Counted from the first letter of the stretch, positions 1 to 7,643 are shown. The stretch is 19,564 nucleotides of DNA from an uncultured Oscillospiraceae bacterium (GCA_934567355.1 CAKTJC010000043.1:1-19564), one strand, 5' to 3'. Program-made: numbers and translations. The notes: generated from the sequence alone by a model not told the origin.

Positions 1-70
1 CTGCAATCTTTGCCTGAGATAGTTTCGCTCTCTGACGCAGTTCCCGCAGCCGCGCACCGATGGTATTCAT
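1..70 (-). CDS. XRE-family helix-turn-helix regulator, N-terminal fragment
   Basis: The left edge holds only the first 23 codons, read on the minus strand from ATG at 68-70. The residues begin MNTIGARLRELRQRAKLSQ, the usual first two helices of a Cro/C1/XRE DNA-binding domain; the 'LRxLRxxxxLSQ' pattern is typical. The start is supported by an AGGAGG ribosome binding site about 7 bases upstream and a consensus promoter further upstream. The rest of the gene, and so its ligand or target, lies outside the window. Identification as a helix-turn-helix protein is likely; anything more specific is unsupported. Confidence 0.75.
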   Translation of the reverse strand, partial: MNTIGARLRELRQRAKLSQAKIA

Positions 71-99
71 AACTGTCTCCTCCTGACCTTTGTGTGACT

Positions 100-128
100 A
101 TTATACCCTGTTTTGCATATTAAGTCAA
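100..128 (-). promoter_or_regulatory. Sigma-A type promoter of the XRE regulator
   Basis: Reading the minus strand, TTGACT (123-128) is followed after exactly 17 bases by TATAAT (100-105). The predicted transcript would start about 20 bases upstream of the AGGAGG site and the ATG at 70. This is a near-consensus housekeeping promoter. Confidence 0.85.
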
Positions 129-195
129 TCTAAAATTAACATAACATCATTGTTTTCATAGGGGTTCGCAAACAAAACATAAGCGCCCGTGGGGT

Positions 196-323
196 GCGCA
201 GCTCACAAGGAACTTGTGATGCAAAGGGTTTGGGATGCTTCCCAACAAGCAGAAAACGCTCAAATCCGCCGGGGCGGAAGTGAGCGTTTTTCGCATATGG
301 CGCGCCATAAGCATTGCTTGCCA
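196..323 (+). repeat. Structured intergenic repeat, copy A
   Basis: This element shares conserved blocks with 1066-1218 on the opposite strand: GCGCAGC at one end, then GGGTTTGGGATGC, CAACAAGCAGAAAA, TTTTCGCAT and ATTGCTTGCCA at the other end. Between the blocks the hairpin stems differ in sequence but remain paired. In this copy TCACAA (203-208) pairs with TTGTGA (214-219), CAAGCA (246-251) with TGCTTG (315-320), and AAAACGCTCA (253-262) with TGAGCGTTTT (281-290). The last stem is followed by T bases and could terminate transcription in either direction. The true transcribed strand is unknown. No protein is supported here. It is 3' of the membrane protein gene that ends at 369 and upstream of the regulator promoter at 100-128. 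Confidence 0.65.
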
Positions 324-368
324 GTTGTGGAACGGAATACATACAATGATCCTCAAATGATTGATTTA

Positions 369-968
369 TCACTTTTTCTTCTGGGGAGTTGATATCAAAA
401 GATCCAAGAATACGAACTGGACAATTGGAGCAGCTATTGCATTAATCCAAACAGAGCCAAGCGTTGGAATAAGAGTAAAAAGCCATCCAAATACAGCACC
501 CATAATGAGGCAAACAATACAAATCATAAGGTTATTCTTGAAGAAAAAGCCAATGGTAGTTTTACCGTTCGGATTCTTGTTGAACAAGCAAGCGATGGAT
601 AGGATTATACCAACAATCGTACCACTCCAAAATTTAACTGTGGTATCAAACGCTGAAGATTCTTTTACAAAGCCCTCAATAGAGAAACTGACAACTGAAT
701 TCTGTCTCGCCGTTTCCATATTCAATAGAATATCCTGATATTCTGCATGCAGTGAGGGGTCCTCGGAAACGGTCATACCACTAATTGAGACCAATTTTTC
801 CAGATTGTTAATACGGGTTTCAATCCGATTGTAGAATAAAAGGTTTGCATCGATAAAGGGGAAAAGAATGAAAAGTGCAACGATAAGGGCAATAACTATT
901 GCCCAAAAAATCCTCGCTTTCTTCCCGGTCGCTAGTTTTTCAATCCATTCAGCAATTTTGTCAGTCAT
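369..968 (-). CDS. Four-helix membrane protein of unknown function
   Basis: A 199-residue protein starting at ATG 966-968 behind an AGGAGA ribosome binding site. Hydrophobic stretches at about residues 20-39, 112-128, 147-168 and 174-192 predict four membrane helices. A polar loop of about 70 residues between helices 1 and 2 contains a short heptad-like, coiled-coil-prone segment (RIETRINNLEKL). The C-terminus ends in a lysine cluster. I do not recognise a family and see no enzyme motif. It has its own promoter and sits alone between the two inverted copies of the structured repeat, in opposite orientation to the two-component genes and codirectional with the ABC operon. Coding status is well supported; function is unknown. 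Confidence 0.8.
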   Translation of the reverse strand: MTDKIAEWIEKLATGKKARIFWAIVIALIVALFILFPFIDANLLFYNRIETRINNLEKLVSISGMTVSEDPSLHAEYQDILLNMETARQNSVVSFSIEGFVKESSAFDTTVKFWSGTIVGIILSIACLFNKNPNGKTTIGFFFKNNLMICIVCLIMGAVFGWLFTLIPTLGSVWINAIAAPIVQFVFLDLLISTPQKKK

Positions 969-989
969 GTTTTCTCTCCTTTTTTCTTA

Positions 990-1017
990 ATTATACTAAA
1001 AATAGCGGAATAATCAA
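990..1017 (-). promoter_or_regulatory. Promoter of the four-helix membrane protein
   Basis: On the minus strand TTGATT (1012-1017) and TATAAT (990-995) are separated by 16 bases. The ribosome binding site AGGAGA and the ATG at 968 follow closely, leaving a very short leader. The gene is therefore likely transcribed independently of the ABC operon upstream of it. Confidence 0.75.
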
Positions 1018-1065
1018 GTGGCAGGTATGCTAAACATTTGGGGAGCGAAGAAACCGAAATAGTAG

Positions 1066-1218
1066 TGGCAAGCAATGCATCTGTATGTACAAATGCGAAA
1101 AACCATCCATTCCGCTTTCGTGGAACGAATGGTTTTTCTGCTTGTTGAGGCGATGCCCCAAGCCCTGTAGAACACATTGCCGTGTTCTGGAAACGCTGGA
1201 TAAATCCAGCGGCTGCGC
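1066..1218 (-). repeat. Structured intergenic repeat, copy B
   Basis: This is the second copy of the element at 196-323, in opposite orientation. Conserved ends are TGGCAAGCAATGC (from 1066) and GCTGCGC (1212-1218). Stems are CAAGCA (1069-1074) with TGCTTG (1139-1144), GAAAAACCAT (1097-1106) with ATGGTTTTTC (1129-1138), AGAACAC (1169-1175) with GTGTTCT (1182-1188), and an extra hairpin CGCTGGA/TCCAGCG (1194-1211) absent from copy A. A further hairpin GCGATTC/GAATCGC (1217-1233) borders it. The element follows the stop codon of the ABC ATPase gene, so the A/T-flanked stem may also act as that operon's terminator. Small open frames across it look like read-through of the repeat, not genes. Confidence 0.65.
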
Positions 1219-1264
1219 GATTCTTTGAATCGCTTGAGGCACATTCCATCTGGTTCTGTTTGCC

Positions 1265-1897
1265 CTAGAAATTAGGCTTGGTGCTGCCTCCAATGTGAAT
1301 GACCTCGTCTGCTGCCTGTGCCAATTCCTTGCTATGGGTCACGACAATCACACATTTCTTTTCCTCGTATGCAATGTGCTTCAACAGGTCAATCACATCC
1401 CAAGCGGTGGCTTCGTCAAGATTGCCTGTTGGTTCATCTGCCAGCAGCACCTTGGCATCGCTGGCCAGGGCACGGGCGATGGCTACCCGTTGCTGCTGAC
1501 CACCGGAAAGCTGCAGGACGCTGCGGTTCCAGTATTCCTCTCCGATTCCCATGCTGCTGAGCAGCGCTTTGGGGTCGCCCTTGCCGCCCAGCTTTACATT
1601 TTCCAACGGAGTAAGATAGTCAATCAGATTGTAGCTCTGGAATACCAGAGAAATGTGGTGACGGCGGTGCTCTGCCAGGTCTTTCGTGGTGATGGGCTTT
1701 CCGTCATAGCAGATCTCTCCCTGAATGGGTACATCAAGACCAGCCAAAAGGGAAAGCAAAGTTGTTTTTCCGGAACCGCTGGGGCCTAAGATGGCGTACA
1801 GCTTGCCGCATTCAAAGCCATAGCTTACATGATCCAGAATCAGCTTGTCGCGCTGCGATTTATAATAATAGGACACATTCTTTACTTCTAAAATCAT
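1265..1897 (-). CDS. ABC transporter ATP-binding protein (MacB/LolD/Vex2-like)
   Basis: A 210-residue nucleotide-binding subunit. Walker A is GPSGSGKT (residues 38-45), the signature is LSGGQQQR, and Walker B runs into the DEPTGNLD motif that marks the MacB/LolD/FtsE branch. The length matches a stand-alone ATPase of that branch. ATG 1895-1897 is preceded by AAGGAGG, and only 10 bases separate it from the stop of the upstream permease. It should energise the two FtsX/MacB-type permeases encoded by the same operon. It is the last gene of the operon and structured repeat copy B follows it. The family is certain; the substrate is not visible. Confidence 0.95.
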   Translation of the reverse strand: MILEVKNVSYYYKSQRDKLILDHVSYGFECGKLYAILGPSGSGKTTLLSLLAGLDVPIQGEICYDGKPITTKDLAEHRRHHISLVFQSYNLIDYLTPLENVKLGGKGDPKALLSSMGIGEEYWNRSVLQLSGGQQQRVAIARALASDAKVLLADEPTGNLDEATAWDVIDLLKHIAYEEKKCVIVVTHSKELAQAADEVIHIGGSTKPNF

Positions 1898-1907
1898 GCG
1901 ATCCTCC

Positions 1908-3365
1908 TTAACTTAGTTCACTCAGGATTTCCCGCGGCTTCTTTCGCAGGACAGGGATTCCGGCAATACCAACGGAAACTACAATCAGAACAATTACGCC
2001 TGCGCCGCTGAGCAGCCACATTTCTTCCGTGATTTTCACATCTACACCCATGACTGTCTGTTCCGCTTGTTGAGAGGCAAACATGACCTTACCTGCGTCC
2101 CGATCCCTTTGGATTTCCGCTTGCTCCACTTGGGCGGCAATCAGATAATCTGCCACTGCTTCCGAAGCTACTGGGGCAAGGGCAACGGTGACGCCAAAGG
2201 ACAACAGCGTGATGAGCAGGGCTTCCATGAGGAATTGACCGATGACACTGACTTTCCGAAAACCAAGAGAGAGCAGAATGCCGATTTCCTGATTTCTGTT
2301 TTTCGTCCAGAATAGAAATATCAGGAACAGAATGACAAAGCCAGCGGCAAAGGTTAGTACAATCAACACTTTGCTGATTTTCTCAAGATCATGGAAGTTG
2401 GATGACATGGTGGCGAGATTTCCGTTTCGGTCAATCAGGTCATATCGCTCCCAGTCAATGTCCGCAGCTTCCACCGCCGATTTCACAGCATCGTATTCAT
2501 CCACATCTCCAATGCGGAAATAGGCGTGTTCAAAGCAGGGCTCGGTTTCGTTTTCTGCCTTTTCCGGGAAACGGAGGTCGGTGAAAATCACATTTTCCGA
2601 ACGGTAAGTATCGCCGGACATCAGTGGCTGCATAAGCTGCTGCGTTTGATAGATGCCGATAATGACCGCTTCCCAAATGGGTGCGTTTTCCGGGTCGTGG
2701 CAGTCGTTAAATTGCAGGGTATCCCCGATATGAAGGCTGTTGCGCTGTGCCAGTTGTTCCGAAATCACGCACACATCACGATCCTCCATACCGATCATGC
2801 GCCCTTCTTTCACTGTCACATTGCCGGACAGAACATTGAAATCCAGTTCCATTTTTCTGTTTCCTAGCAGGGTGACACCACCAATATCGTTATACTGGTC
2901 ATTATCGGGATCTTCGATCCGGGTAAAGTTGACAGGATTGACTGGGGTGATTTTTGTTGTTACATTGTAGTCAGAAATACCTGGAACAGCAGCAAGTTTT
3001 TCGATATCGTCCATAAGCAGGGAATCAAAGGAATTGTCGGCTCCCACATACCATTGGGTGCCGTAGGCAGTTTCCAACTTACGAATGTAAACACCGTCCA
3101 ACTCCCCTTCGTCCAGATACCCCGGCTGATGAGTGATCTTGTCCGTCGTTTCTTCCAGCCGTTTCGTTCTGTTTGACTCATTGCCATCCAGCCGCAGACC
3201 AGCCCCAACTGCCTGCCGGGTGGTGTCCTGGGTCTGAATGCTGGCATTTTGACAAGCCATGCCACACAGAAGTGACAGGCTCACCGTCACGATCACAAGC
3301 AGAAGTAAACTGCTTTTGACCGGTTTGCGAATCATGCTTCTCCATGCTCTTTGAAAACTGTTCAT
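1908..3365 (-). CDS. ABC transporter permease, FtsX/MacB type (second)
   Basis: A 485-residue membrane protein with the MacB layout. There is one N-terminal helix (about residues 17-37), a large extracytoplasmic domain (about 40-330), then three C-terminal helices (about 333-352, 375-400 and 450-470) that form the FtsX domain, with the typical 'NRNQEIGILLSLGFRK' cytoplasmic stretch after helix 2. ATG 3363-3365 lies one base after the stop of the preceding permease, and the ribosome binding site GGAGG is inside the end of that gene, so translation is probably coupled. It would pair with the other permease as a heterodimer driven by the ATPase. Such systems act on substrates in the membrane or periplasm-equivalent space, often antimicrobial peptides or lipoproteins; the substrate here is unknown. 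Confidence 0.92.
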   Translation of the reverse strand: MNSFQRAWRSMIRKPVKSSLLLLVIVTVSLSLLCGMACQNASIQTQDTTRQAVGAGLRLDGNESNRTKRLEETTDKITHQPGYLDEGELDGVYIRKLETAYGTQWYVGADNSFDSLLMDDIEKLAAVPGISDYNVTTKITPVNPVNFTRIEDPDNDQYNDIGGVTLLGNRKMELDFNVLSGNVTVKEGRMIGMEDRDVCVISEQLAQRNSLHIGDTLQFNDCHDPENAPIWEAVIIGIYQTQQLMQPLMSGDTYRSENVIFTDLRFPEKAENETEPCFEHAYFRIGDVDEYDAVKSAVEAADIDWERYDLIDRNGNLATMSSNFHDLEKISKVLIVLTFAAGFVILFLIFLFWTKNRNQEIGILLSLGFRKVSVIGQFLMEALLITLLSFGVTVALAPVASEAVADYLIAAQVEQAEIQRDRDAGKVMFASQQAEQTVMGVDVKITEEMWLLSGAGVIVLIVVSVGIAGIPVLRKKPREILSELS

Positions 3366-3366
3366 G

Positions 3367-4584
3367 TTATCCCTCCATTCTGGCCAGGGTATCTCTCGGA
3401 TTTGCCCGGAGTGTGGGAAATACCGACATGCCCACGGCGATCAGTACGATTGCACTTCCCAGAAGAATCAGTGTCAGCAAATGCGTGGGCTCCAAATGTG
3501 CACCTGCCATGTGTGCCAGATCACCTGTTGAAAAAAGTCTGTCCATAAGCTTCCCCGCAAACAATCCGCAGATTACCGCTGCTCCCAAAGCCGATAGTAT
3601 AAAAAGAGTCAGGCTTTCCGTCATTGCCTGCAAAAACAGGCTTCCTTTTGATATGCCAAGACTGATGAAAACGGCCATTTCCTTTGCCCGTGTTCGCATC
3701 CACATACAAAGCAGCAGGGAAACCACAATAACCGCTGTAGTTACGATGAGTGCCATCATTAGGACTGTCACGCGTGTTACTTGCTTTAAGGGAGCAATCA
3801 TCTGCTGATACAGGGCATCCGAGGTTGTAATGCTGACGAAATCATCAACCAGCGGCTCCGCCTGTTCCCGCAGCGCATCCAGACTGTCAGGATCGGAAGT
3901 ATAAACGGAAACCGAGCAATAGCCATCCGTGTCAAAGAGCGTTTCAAACAAACTGTGATCGACATAGAGCTGATTTTCAATCCGGTATGCTGCTGCCACA
4001 TTGTCCTCCTGCCTGCGCTCCATGCCTGAAAAGAAAATGCCGATAATCTCGCCGGAGGCGGTTTCTCCGGTTTCTGTTTCCAGCGTGATTGTATTGCCAA
4101 TTCCTAGACCATTCGCCTGGGCAAGAATGGAATTGATCAGAATGCCGTTCTGGGTCTCCGAAATATGGGTTCCTTCCAGCAGGCGGTATTTCTCTTGGGC
4201 AAACAGCCCGTCTATTTCTGTATTGTCACAGGAATGAAGGGTGACGGTCAGATTCAGCGGGTCGGAACCTTCTTTTTTAATGATCGGAGAAAAATTGGCA
4301 GGGTATGCTGTACTGCTTGCCGTCCGGTTGATTTTCGTCACAGCAGGCAGTGACAGCAAATGGGAAACGGTTTCGGAAGAAATGCTGTTTTGCCCTCGCC
4401 GGTCCTCTAAAATGATCTTTGAACCTGTTTTTTCACGGATAGAGCGATTGACACTTTCCGCCGTTTGCAAGATCATAGCAGCGCACAGAATCAGCGTGCT
4501 AATCACCAGAAAACAGGAAAATAGAACAATGCTTTTGCTTTTCTTTCGCCGAAGGTAGCAATAGGCGCGTTGATAAAATGCCAT
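3367..4584 (-). CDS. ABC transporter permease, FtsX/MacB type (first)
   Basis: A 405-residue permease from ATG 4582-4584. A longer frame runs upstream but overlaps the lipoprotein gene; this start lies four bases after the lipoprotein stop and begins MAFYQRAYCYLRRKKSKS, a basic N-terminus just before helix 1 (about 19-40), as expected for the family. A large extracytoplasmic domain follows, then three C-terminal helices (about 278-298, 325-345 and 375-395), including 'RTRAKEMAVFISLGISKG' after helix 2, the FtsX-domain hallmark. The ribosome binding site is weak (GGGG), which suggests translation coupled to the lipoprotein. It is shorter than the second permease, so the pair is probably a heterodimer, as in Vex1/Vex3 of Streptococcus pneumoniae. 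Confidence 0.92.
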   Translation of the reverse strand: MAFYQRAYCYLRRKKSKSIVLFSCFLVISTLILCAAMILQTAESVNRSIREKTGSKIILEDRRGQNSISSETVSHLLSLPAVTKINRTASSTAYPANFSPIIKKEGSDPLNLTVTLHSCDNTEIDGLFAQEKYRLLEGTHISETQNGILINSILAQANGLGIGNTITLETETGETASGEIIGIFFSGMERRQEDNVAAAYRIENQLYVDHSLFETLFDTDGYCSVSVYTSDPDSLDALREQAEPLVDDFVSITTSDALYQQMIAPLKQVTRVTVLMMALIVTTAVIVVSLLLCMWMRTRAKEMAVFISLGISKGSLFLQAMTESLTLFILSALGAAVICGLFAGKLMDRLFSTGDLAHMAGAHLEPTHLLTLILLGSAIVLIAVGMSVFPTLRANPRDTLARMEG

Positions 4585-4588
4585 AGAC

Positions 4589-5101
4589 TTACCCCATAAG
4601 TCTGTAAAGGAAAACCCGATCTGCGTGAAGCACATTGTCACTGTCATATTCGCCGCAGATGATCAAAGTTGTCTGTTTCTTCACATCGCCCACGGTGGCG
4701 GTTTCATAGCGGACTTCTCCGGTTTGCGGATTGGAATAGGCGTACTGGAAGGTGCAGCCGCTGTCATAGGACACCGAAACTTGCTCCCAGTTATCTTCAT
4801 ATCCCGGTGCTGGCATTGCTGCCACATCCCCCTCTTCATGGATCGGGGCTACGGTGCAGCCGTCCTCTGTAAATGCAGAAACGGTTCCGTTCAGCTTGGA
4901 AATCGCAAACAGTTCGTCTCCGCTGGCAGGATTGCCGGGTGCTGCTGTCTCAGTGGACGGTGCGTCCGGTATATGCTCCGTTTCTGCTGGTGTTTGTGAT
5001 ACGATTGCCTTAACATTCTTCTGATGTGACGGTTTTAAGCATCCGGCGATGATGATCACAACAAGGATTGTCGGCAGAAAAACAATGACTTTTCGATACA
5101 T
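4589..5101 (-). CDS. Lipoprotein, first gene of the ABC transporter operon
   Basis: A 170-residue secreted lipoprotein. The start MYRKVIVFLP at 5099-5101 is preferred over an in-frame ATG 12 codons upstream because AGGAGG (5111-5116) is correctly spaced from it. The signal peptide is basic then hydrophobic and ends in the lipobox IAGC at about residues 20-23, so cysteine should be lipidated and anchored outside the membrane. A Pro/Thr/Ala-rich linker (about 35-60) is followed by a beta-rich domain without a family I can name. Being first in the operon, it is a probable accessory or substrate-binding partner of the permeases. The call as lipoprotein is strong; its exact role is inference. Confidence 0.85.
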   Translation of the reverse strand: MYRKVIVFLPTILVVIIIAGCLKPSHQKNVKAIVSQTPAETEHIPDAPSTETAAPGNPASGDELFAISKLNGTVSAFTEDGCTVAPIHEEGDVAAMPAPGYEDNWEQVSVSYDSGCTFQYAYSNPQTGEVRYETATVGDVKKQTTLIICGEYDSDNVLHADRVFLYRLMG

Positions 5102-5132
5102 GGTATAAAACCTCCTTTTTGATTTCGGAGCG

Positions 5133-5194
5133 ATCATACCATGCAGGCTCTTGAAAAGTCCTGTAAGAATTCAGGGTATCCTTGCGCATTCTTA
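5133..5194. promoter_or_regulatory. Divergent control region between ABC operon and two-component genes
   Basis: On the minus strand a good -10 (TATGAT, 5133-5138) lacks a recognisable -35, the pattern of an activator-dependent promoter. Upstream of it lies an inverted repeat, TAAGAAT (5164-5170) and ATTCTTA (5188-5194), with 17 bases between arms. The repeat is also just upstream of the plus-strand promoter of the regulator gene. It is the best candidate site for the adjacent OmpR-family regulator, but binding is inferred only from position and symmetry. Confidence 0.5.
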
Positions 5195-5214
5195 AAAGTT
5201 TTTTAGAGAATCCT

Positions 5215-5240
5215 GTGATATAATGAAACCGAAAGGAGGG
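5215..5240 (+). promoter_or_regulatory. Extended -10 promoter and ribosome binding site of the response regulator
   Basis: TGTGATATAAT gives a consensus -10 (5219-5224) with an upstream TGTG extension and no good -35. The predicted start of transcription is around 5231, immediately before the ribosome binding site AGGAGGG (5234-5240). The leader is therefore very short. The ribosome site decides the start codon at 5247. Confidence 0.6.
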
Positions 5241-5246
5241 CTTTCC

Positions 5247-5930
5247 ATGAGGCTTTTAGTGGTGGAGGACGATCAGAATCTCTCAGACGCCATTGCAGAG
5301 CAGCTGCAAAAGGAAGGTTATATCACCGACTGCTGTTATGATGGGGAAACGGCGCTGCATTACGCTCTGAATCCCGAATATGGCTATGACATTGTTCTGC
5401 TGGACAGAATGTTGCCCATTATTGATGGACTGACTGTTTTGAAAGCCATGCGGCAAAAGCAGATATTTACGCCTGTGCTGATTCTCACCGGGCTAGGAGA
5501 GCTGGAGGATAAAATTGAAGGACTGGACTGCGGTGCGGACGATTATCTGGTGAAGCCCTTTCATATCCGGGAGTTGCTGGCGAGAATCCGGGCTTTGACC
5601 CGCCGCCCGGTAGAGATTCAGGAGAGAAAGACTATCACGGCATATGGTTTGGTGCTGGATGCCGAATATCGGCGGCTAACCTATCAGGGAAAGTCTGTAA
5701 TCCTAACCCAGAAGGAAACAAATCTCATTACTGTATTTCTGGAGCAGCCGGATATGGTACAGAGCCGAAGCCAGCTTCTTTGGAAGGTCTGGGGAGGCAA
5801 TACGGAAGTGGAGGACGGAAATGTGGACAACTACATCCACTTCCTGAGAAAGCGCCTCCGGGAGCTTGGCTGTAAGGTCAGCATCAAGACCGTCTATGGT
5901 GCCGGGTATCGTTTGGAGGAAACACCATGA
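5247..5930 (+). CDS. OmpR/PhoB-family response regulator
   Basis: A 227-residue two-domain regulator. The receiver domain (about 1-115) has the acidic pair Asp8/Asp9, phosphoacceptor Asp53 in 'IVLLDRMLP', Thr81 and Lys103 in 'VKPF'. The C-terminal winged helix (about 130-225) ends with the 'VYGAGYRLE' hairpin of the OmpR family. The start at 5247 (MRLLVVEDD) is chosen over an ATG eight codons upstream because AGGAGGG precedes it by six bases. The stop overlaps the kinase start by four bases (ATGA), so the two are co-translated. Divergence from the lipoprotein-ABC operon suggests that operon is its target; this is inference from context, as in VncRS-Vex. Confidence 0.95.
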   Translation: MRLLVVEDDQNLSDAIAEQLQKEGYITDCCYDGETALHYALNPEYGYDIVLLDRMLPIIDGLTVLKAMRQKQIFTPVLILTGLGELEDKIEGLDCGADDYLVKPFHIRELLARIRALTRRPVEIQERKTITAYGLVLDAEYRRLTYQGKSVILTQKETNLITVFLEQPDMVQSRSQLLWKVWGGNTEVEDGNVDNYIHFLRKRLRELGCKVSIKTVYGAGYRLEETP

Positions 5931-7231
5931 TTGAAAAGTTGAGGAAAAAGCTGATGGTACTGTTTCTCACCTGTACCATGCTGATCTTCACCGCTGCTAT
6001 GTTGGTCATGGCTGGCAATGCAGTGTCTCAGATTCGCAGTGCGGAAATTCAGTACGGAAATAATCTGGCGGACAGTATTTTGGAACAATTCAGCAGCAGG
6101 ACTTTGGATTTTTCTGTTTACACCAAATCTAATGCCATGGTGCGCCTGTTTGACGGCACCACGACACAATCCAGCCCGGAGTGTTTTCCTACACCCTTGG
6201 AAGTTCTGATTGAACGGACGAAGGAATCCGATACTGTTCTTTCCATGCAAGAGGAAGCTGCTGAGAACGGCGCCTATGGCAAAAGCCGCACAGTCTATGC
6301 CATTTCCGGGAATCAGAAGGATGGGTATTACGCAATCCATAGTACCGTTCACAACGGCAAGACAATGGTGCTTGACCTGATATTGTTTTATCCCAGGGCT
6401 TCTCTTTTGGAGACACTGAAAAACGGCTGCAGTTTGTATCCTGTTATTTGGCTGGGTGTATTGGTGCTCATGTATTTTCTCAGCCGCTTTTTGATTGGAA
6501 AGGCAGTAGAACCGGTGGAAGACACCATGAAAAGTCAGAAGGAATTCATTGCATCGGCATCCCATGAACTGAAAGCACCATTGGCTGTGATTCAGGCTAA
6601 TGCGGAAACCATGGAATCCAGCCAGAAACAGAAAATCATTCTGGATGAGTGCAGCCGGATGAGTAAGCTAGTTCAATCCATGCTTGCTCTGGCTTCCAGT
6701 GACGCGGGAAACTGGAAAATGGATATACGGGAGACTGATGTGGATACTCTGCTGATCGAAACTTGGGAGAAGTTTTCTGAAAGCGCAAGAAAGAAAAATC
6801 TCCGCTTGAATCTGGACATCGAAGATCATTACCCCAAGACTCACTGCGATAAAGAGCGAATCAGCCAGGTTTTGGGGATTCTGCTGGATAACGCTATTTC
6901 CTATTCCAGCCCCGGACAGACCATTGAAATGGGAGCCAAGGTGCTGCCCCAAAAGCTCGCTTTTTTCGTCATTGACCATGGTCCCGGCATCGCGGACGCT
7001 GAGAAGGAAAAAGTGTTTGAGCGGTTCTATTCCGGCGATCCTTCCAGAACGGATAAGGGACATTACGGTTTGGGACTGAGTATCGCACAGGAAATTGTAA
7101 GGCTGCACCACGGCACGATCCGATTAACAGACACTCCGGGCGGTGGCTGTACATTTGAAATATGCCTGCCAACAGAAAAGCGCTCAGCCAAAACGGAGCA
7201 GGAATCTGCTAAGACGGCACTCATGTCATAA
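5927..7231 (+). CDS. Membrane sensor histidine kinase
   Basis: A 434-residue kinase partner of the preceding regulator. Helix 1 spans about residues 10-30, an extracellular sensor of about 135 residues follows, and helix 2 is at about 168-190. The dimerisation and phosphotransfer helix carries His213 in 'SASHELKAPLAVI'. The ATP-binding domain shows the N box 'LLDNAISYSS', the G1 box 'DHGPGIAD', the F box 'ERFYSGD' and the G2 box 'GLGLSIAQEIV'. There is no clear HAMP domain between helix 2 and the H box. The sensor loop is large, unlike the loop-less kinases of Bce-type bacitracin modules, so it probably detects an extracellular signal directly. A hairpin terminator follows the gene. Confidence 0.95.
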   Translation: MIEKLRKKLMVLFLTCTMLIFTAAMLVMAGNAVSQIRSAEIQYGNNLADSILEQFSSRTLDFSVYTKSNAMVRLFDGTTTQSSPECFPTPLEVLIERTKESDTVLSMQEEAAENGAYGKSRTVYAISGNQKDGYYAIHSTVHNGKTMVLDLILFYPRASLLETLKNGCSLYPVIWLGVLVLMYFLSRFLIGKAVEPVEDTMKSQKEFIASASHELKAPLAVIQANAETMESSQKQKIILDECSRMSKLVQSMLALASSDAGNWKMDIRETDVDTLLIETWEKFSESARKKNLRLNLDIEDHYPKTHCDKERISQVLGILLDNAISYSSPGQTIEMGAKVLPQKLAFFVIDHGPGIADAEKEKVFERFYSGDPSRTDKGHYGLGLSIAQEIVRLHHGTIRLTDTPGGGCTFEICLPTEKRSAKTEQESAKTALMS

Positions 7232-7261
7232 CGTTGATCGTACTCACGCATTTAGACCGCC

Positions 7262-7290
7262 AAAAGTTGTTGCGCCGCAACGACTTTTTC
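7262..7290 (+). terminator. Rho-independent terminator of the two-component operon
   Basis: AAAAGTTGTTGC pairs with GCAACGACTTTT around a very short loop, and the 3' arm runs into TTTTTC. It lies about 30 bases after the kinase stop codon and is on the right strand to end that transcript. Confidence 0.8.
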
Positions 7291-7640
7291 TCTCCATTTT
7301 GAGAGGGATGGTATAGGTATATTCGGAGGCCGAAAATCGGGTTCTATATGCGGAGAAAGCTCACCTGTCGACATTAGATGGGCGGTTTTCAAAGGGAAAA
7401 AATATCCTCAGTTCCTCGGAACTTGGTCAAAAAGGTATTGGGGCACAACAGCTTTTTGATCCAAAATGTCGACACCTGACTGCAAGTTCTGTCCGCCCTC
7501 AATCAAGATGTAGAAGAATAGAAGTCGGTTCTTCCAGTGGCTGATACGATTCCCTTGCCGCAAGAAAAACGCAAGGAAAACCTATTGTGGCACAAGCACT
7601 TTTTCACCGCTATTGTTCTACATCGCAACCGCTTCCTATG
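7291..7640. other. Intergenic stretch without a gene; probable edge of a mobile element
   Basis: About 350 bases with no supportable coding frame. A ten-base inverted repeat with a GTCGAC core (TGTCGACATT, 7366-7375; AATGTCGACA, 7465-7474) brackets 89 bases. GGGCGG and CCGCCC copies follow each arm. Small hairpins are GTTCC/GGAAC near 7410 and CCTTGC/GCAAGG near 7555-7578. The stretch separates the two-component operon from the accessory island. Element-end or control functions are guesses from symmetry only. Confidence 0.35.
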
Positions 7641-7643
7641 CTA

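Noticed and set aside
189..392. A 67-codon plus-strand frame across repeat copy A, and related small frames at 965-1293 across copy B
   Set aside because: They cover hairpins of the structured repeat, have no ribosome site, and their similarity to each other follows from the repeat, not from a shared protein.
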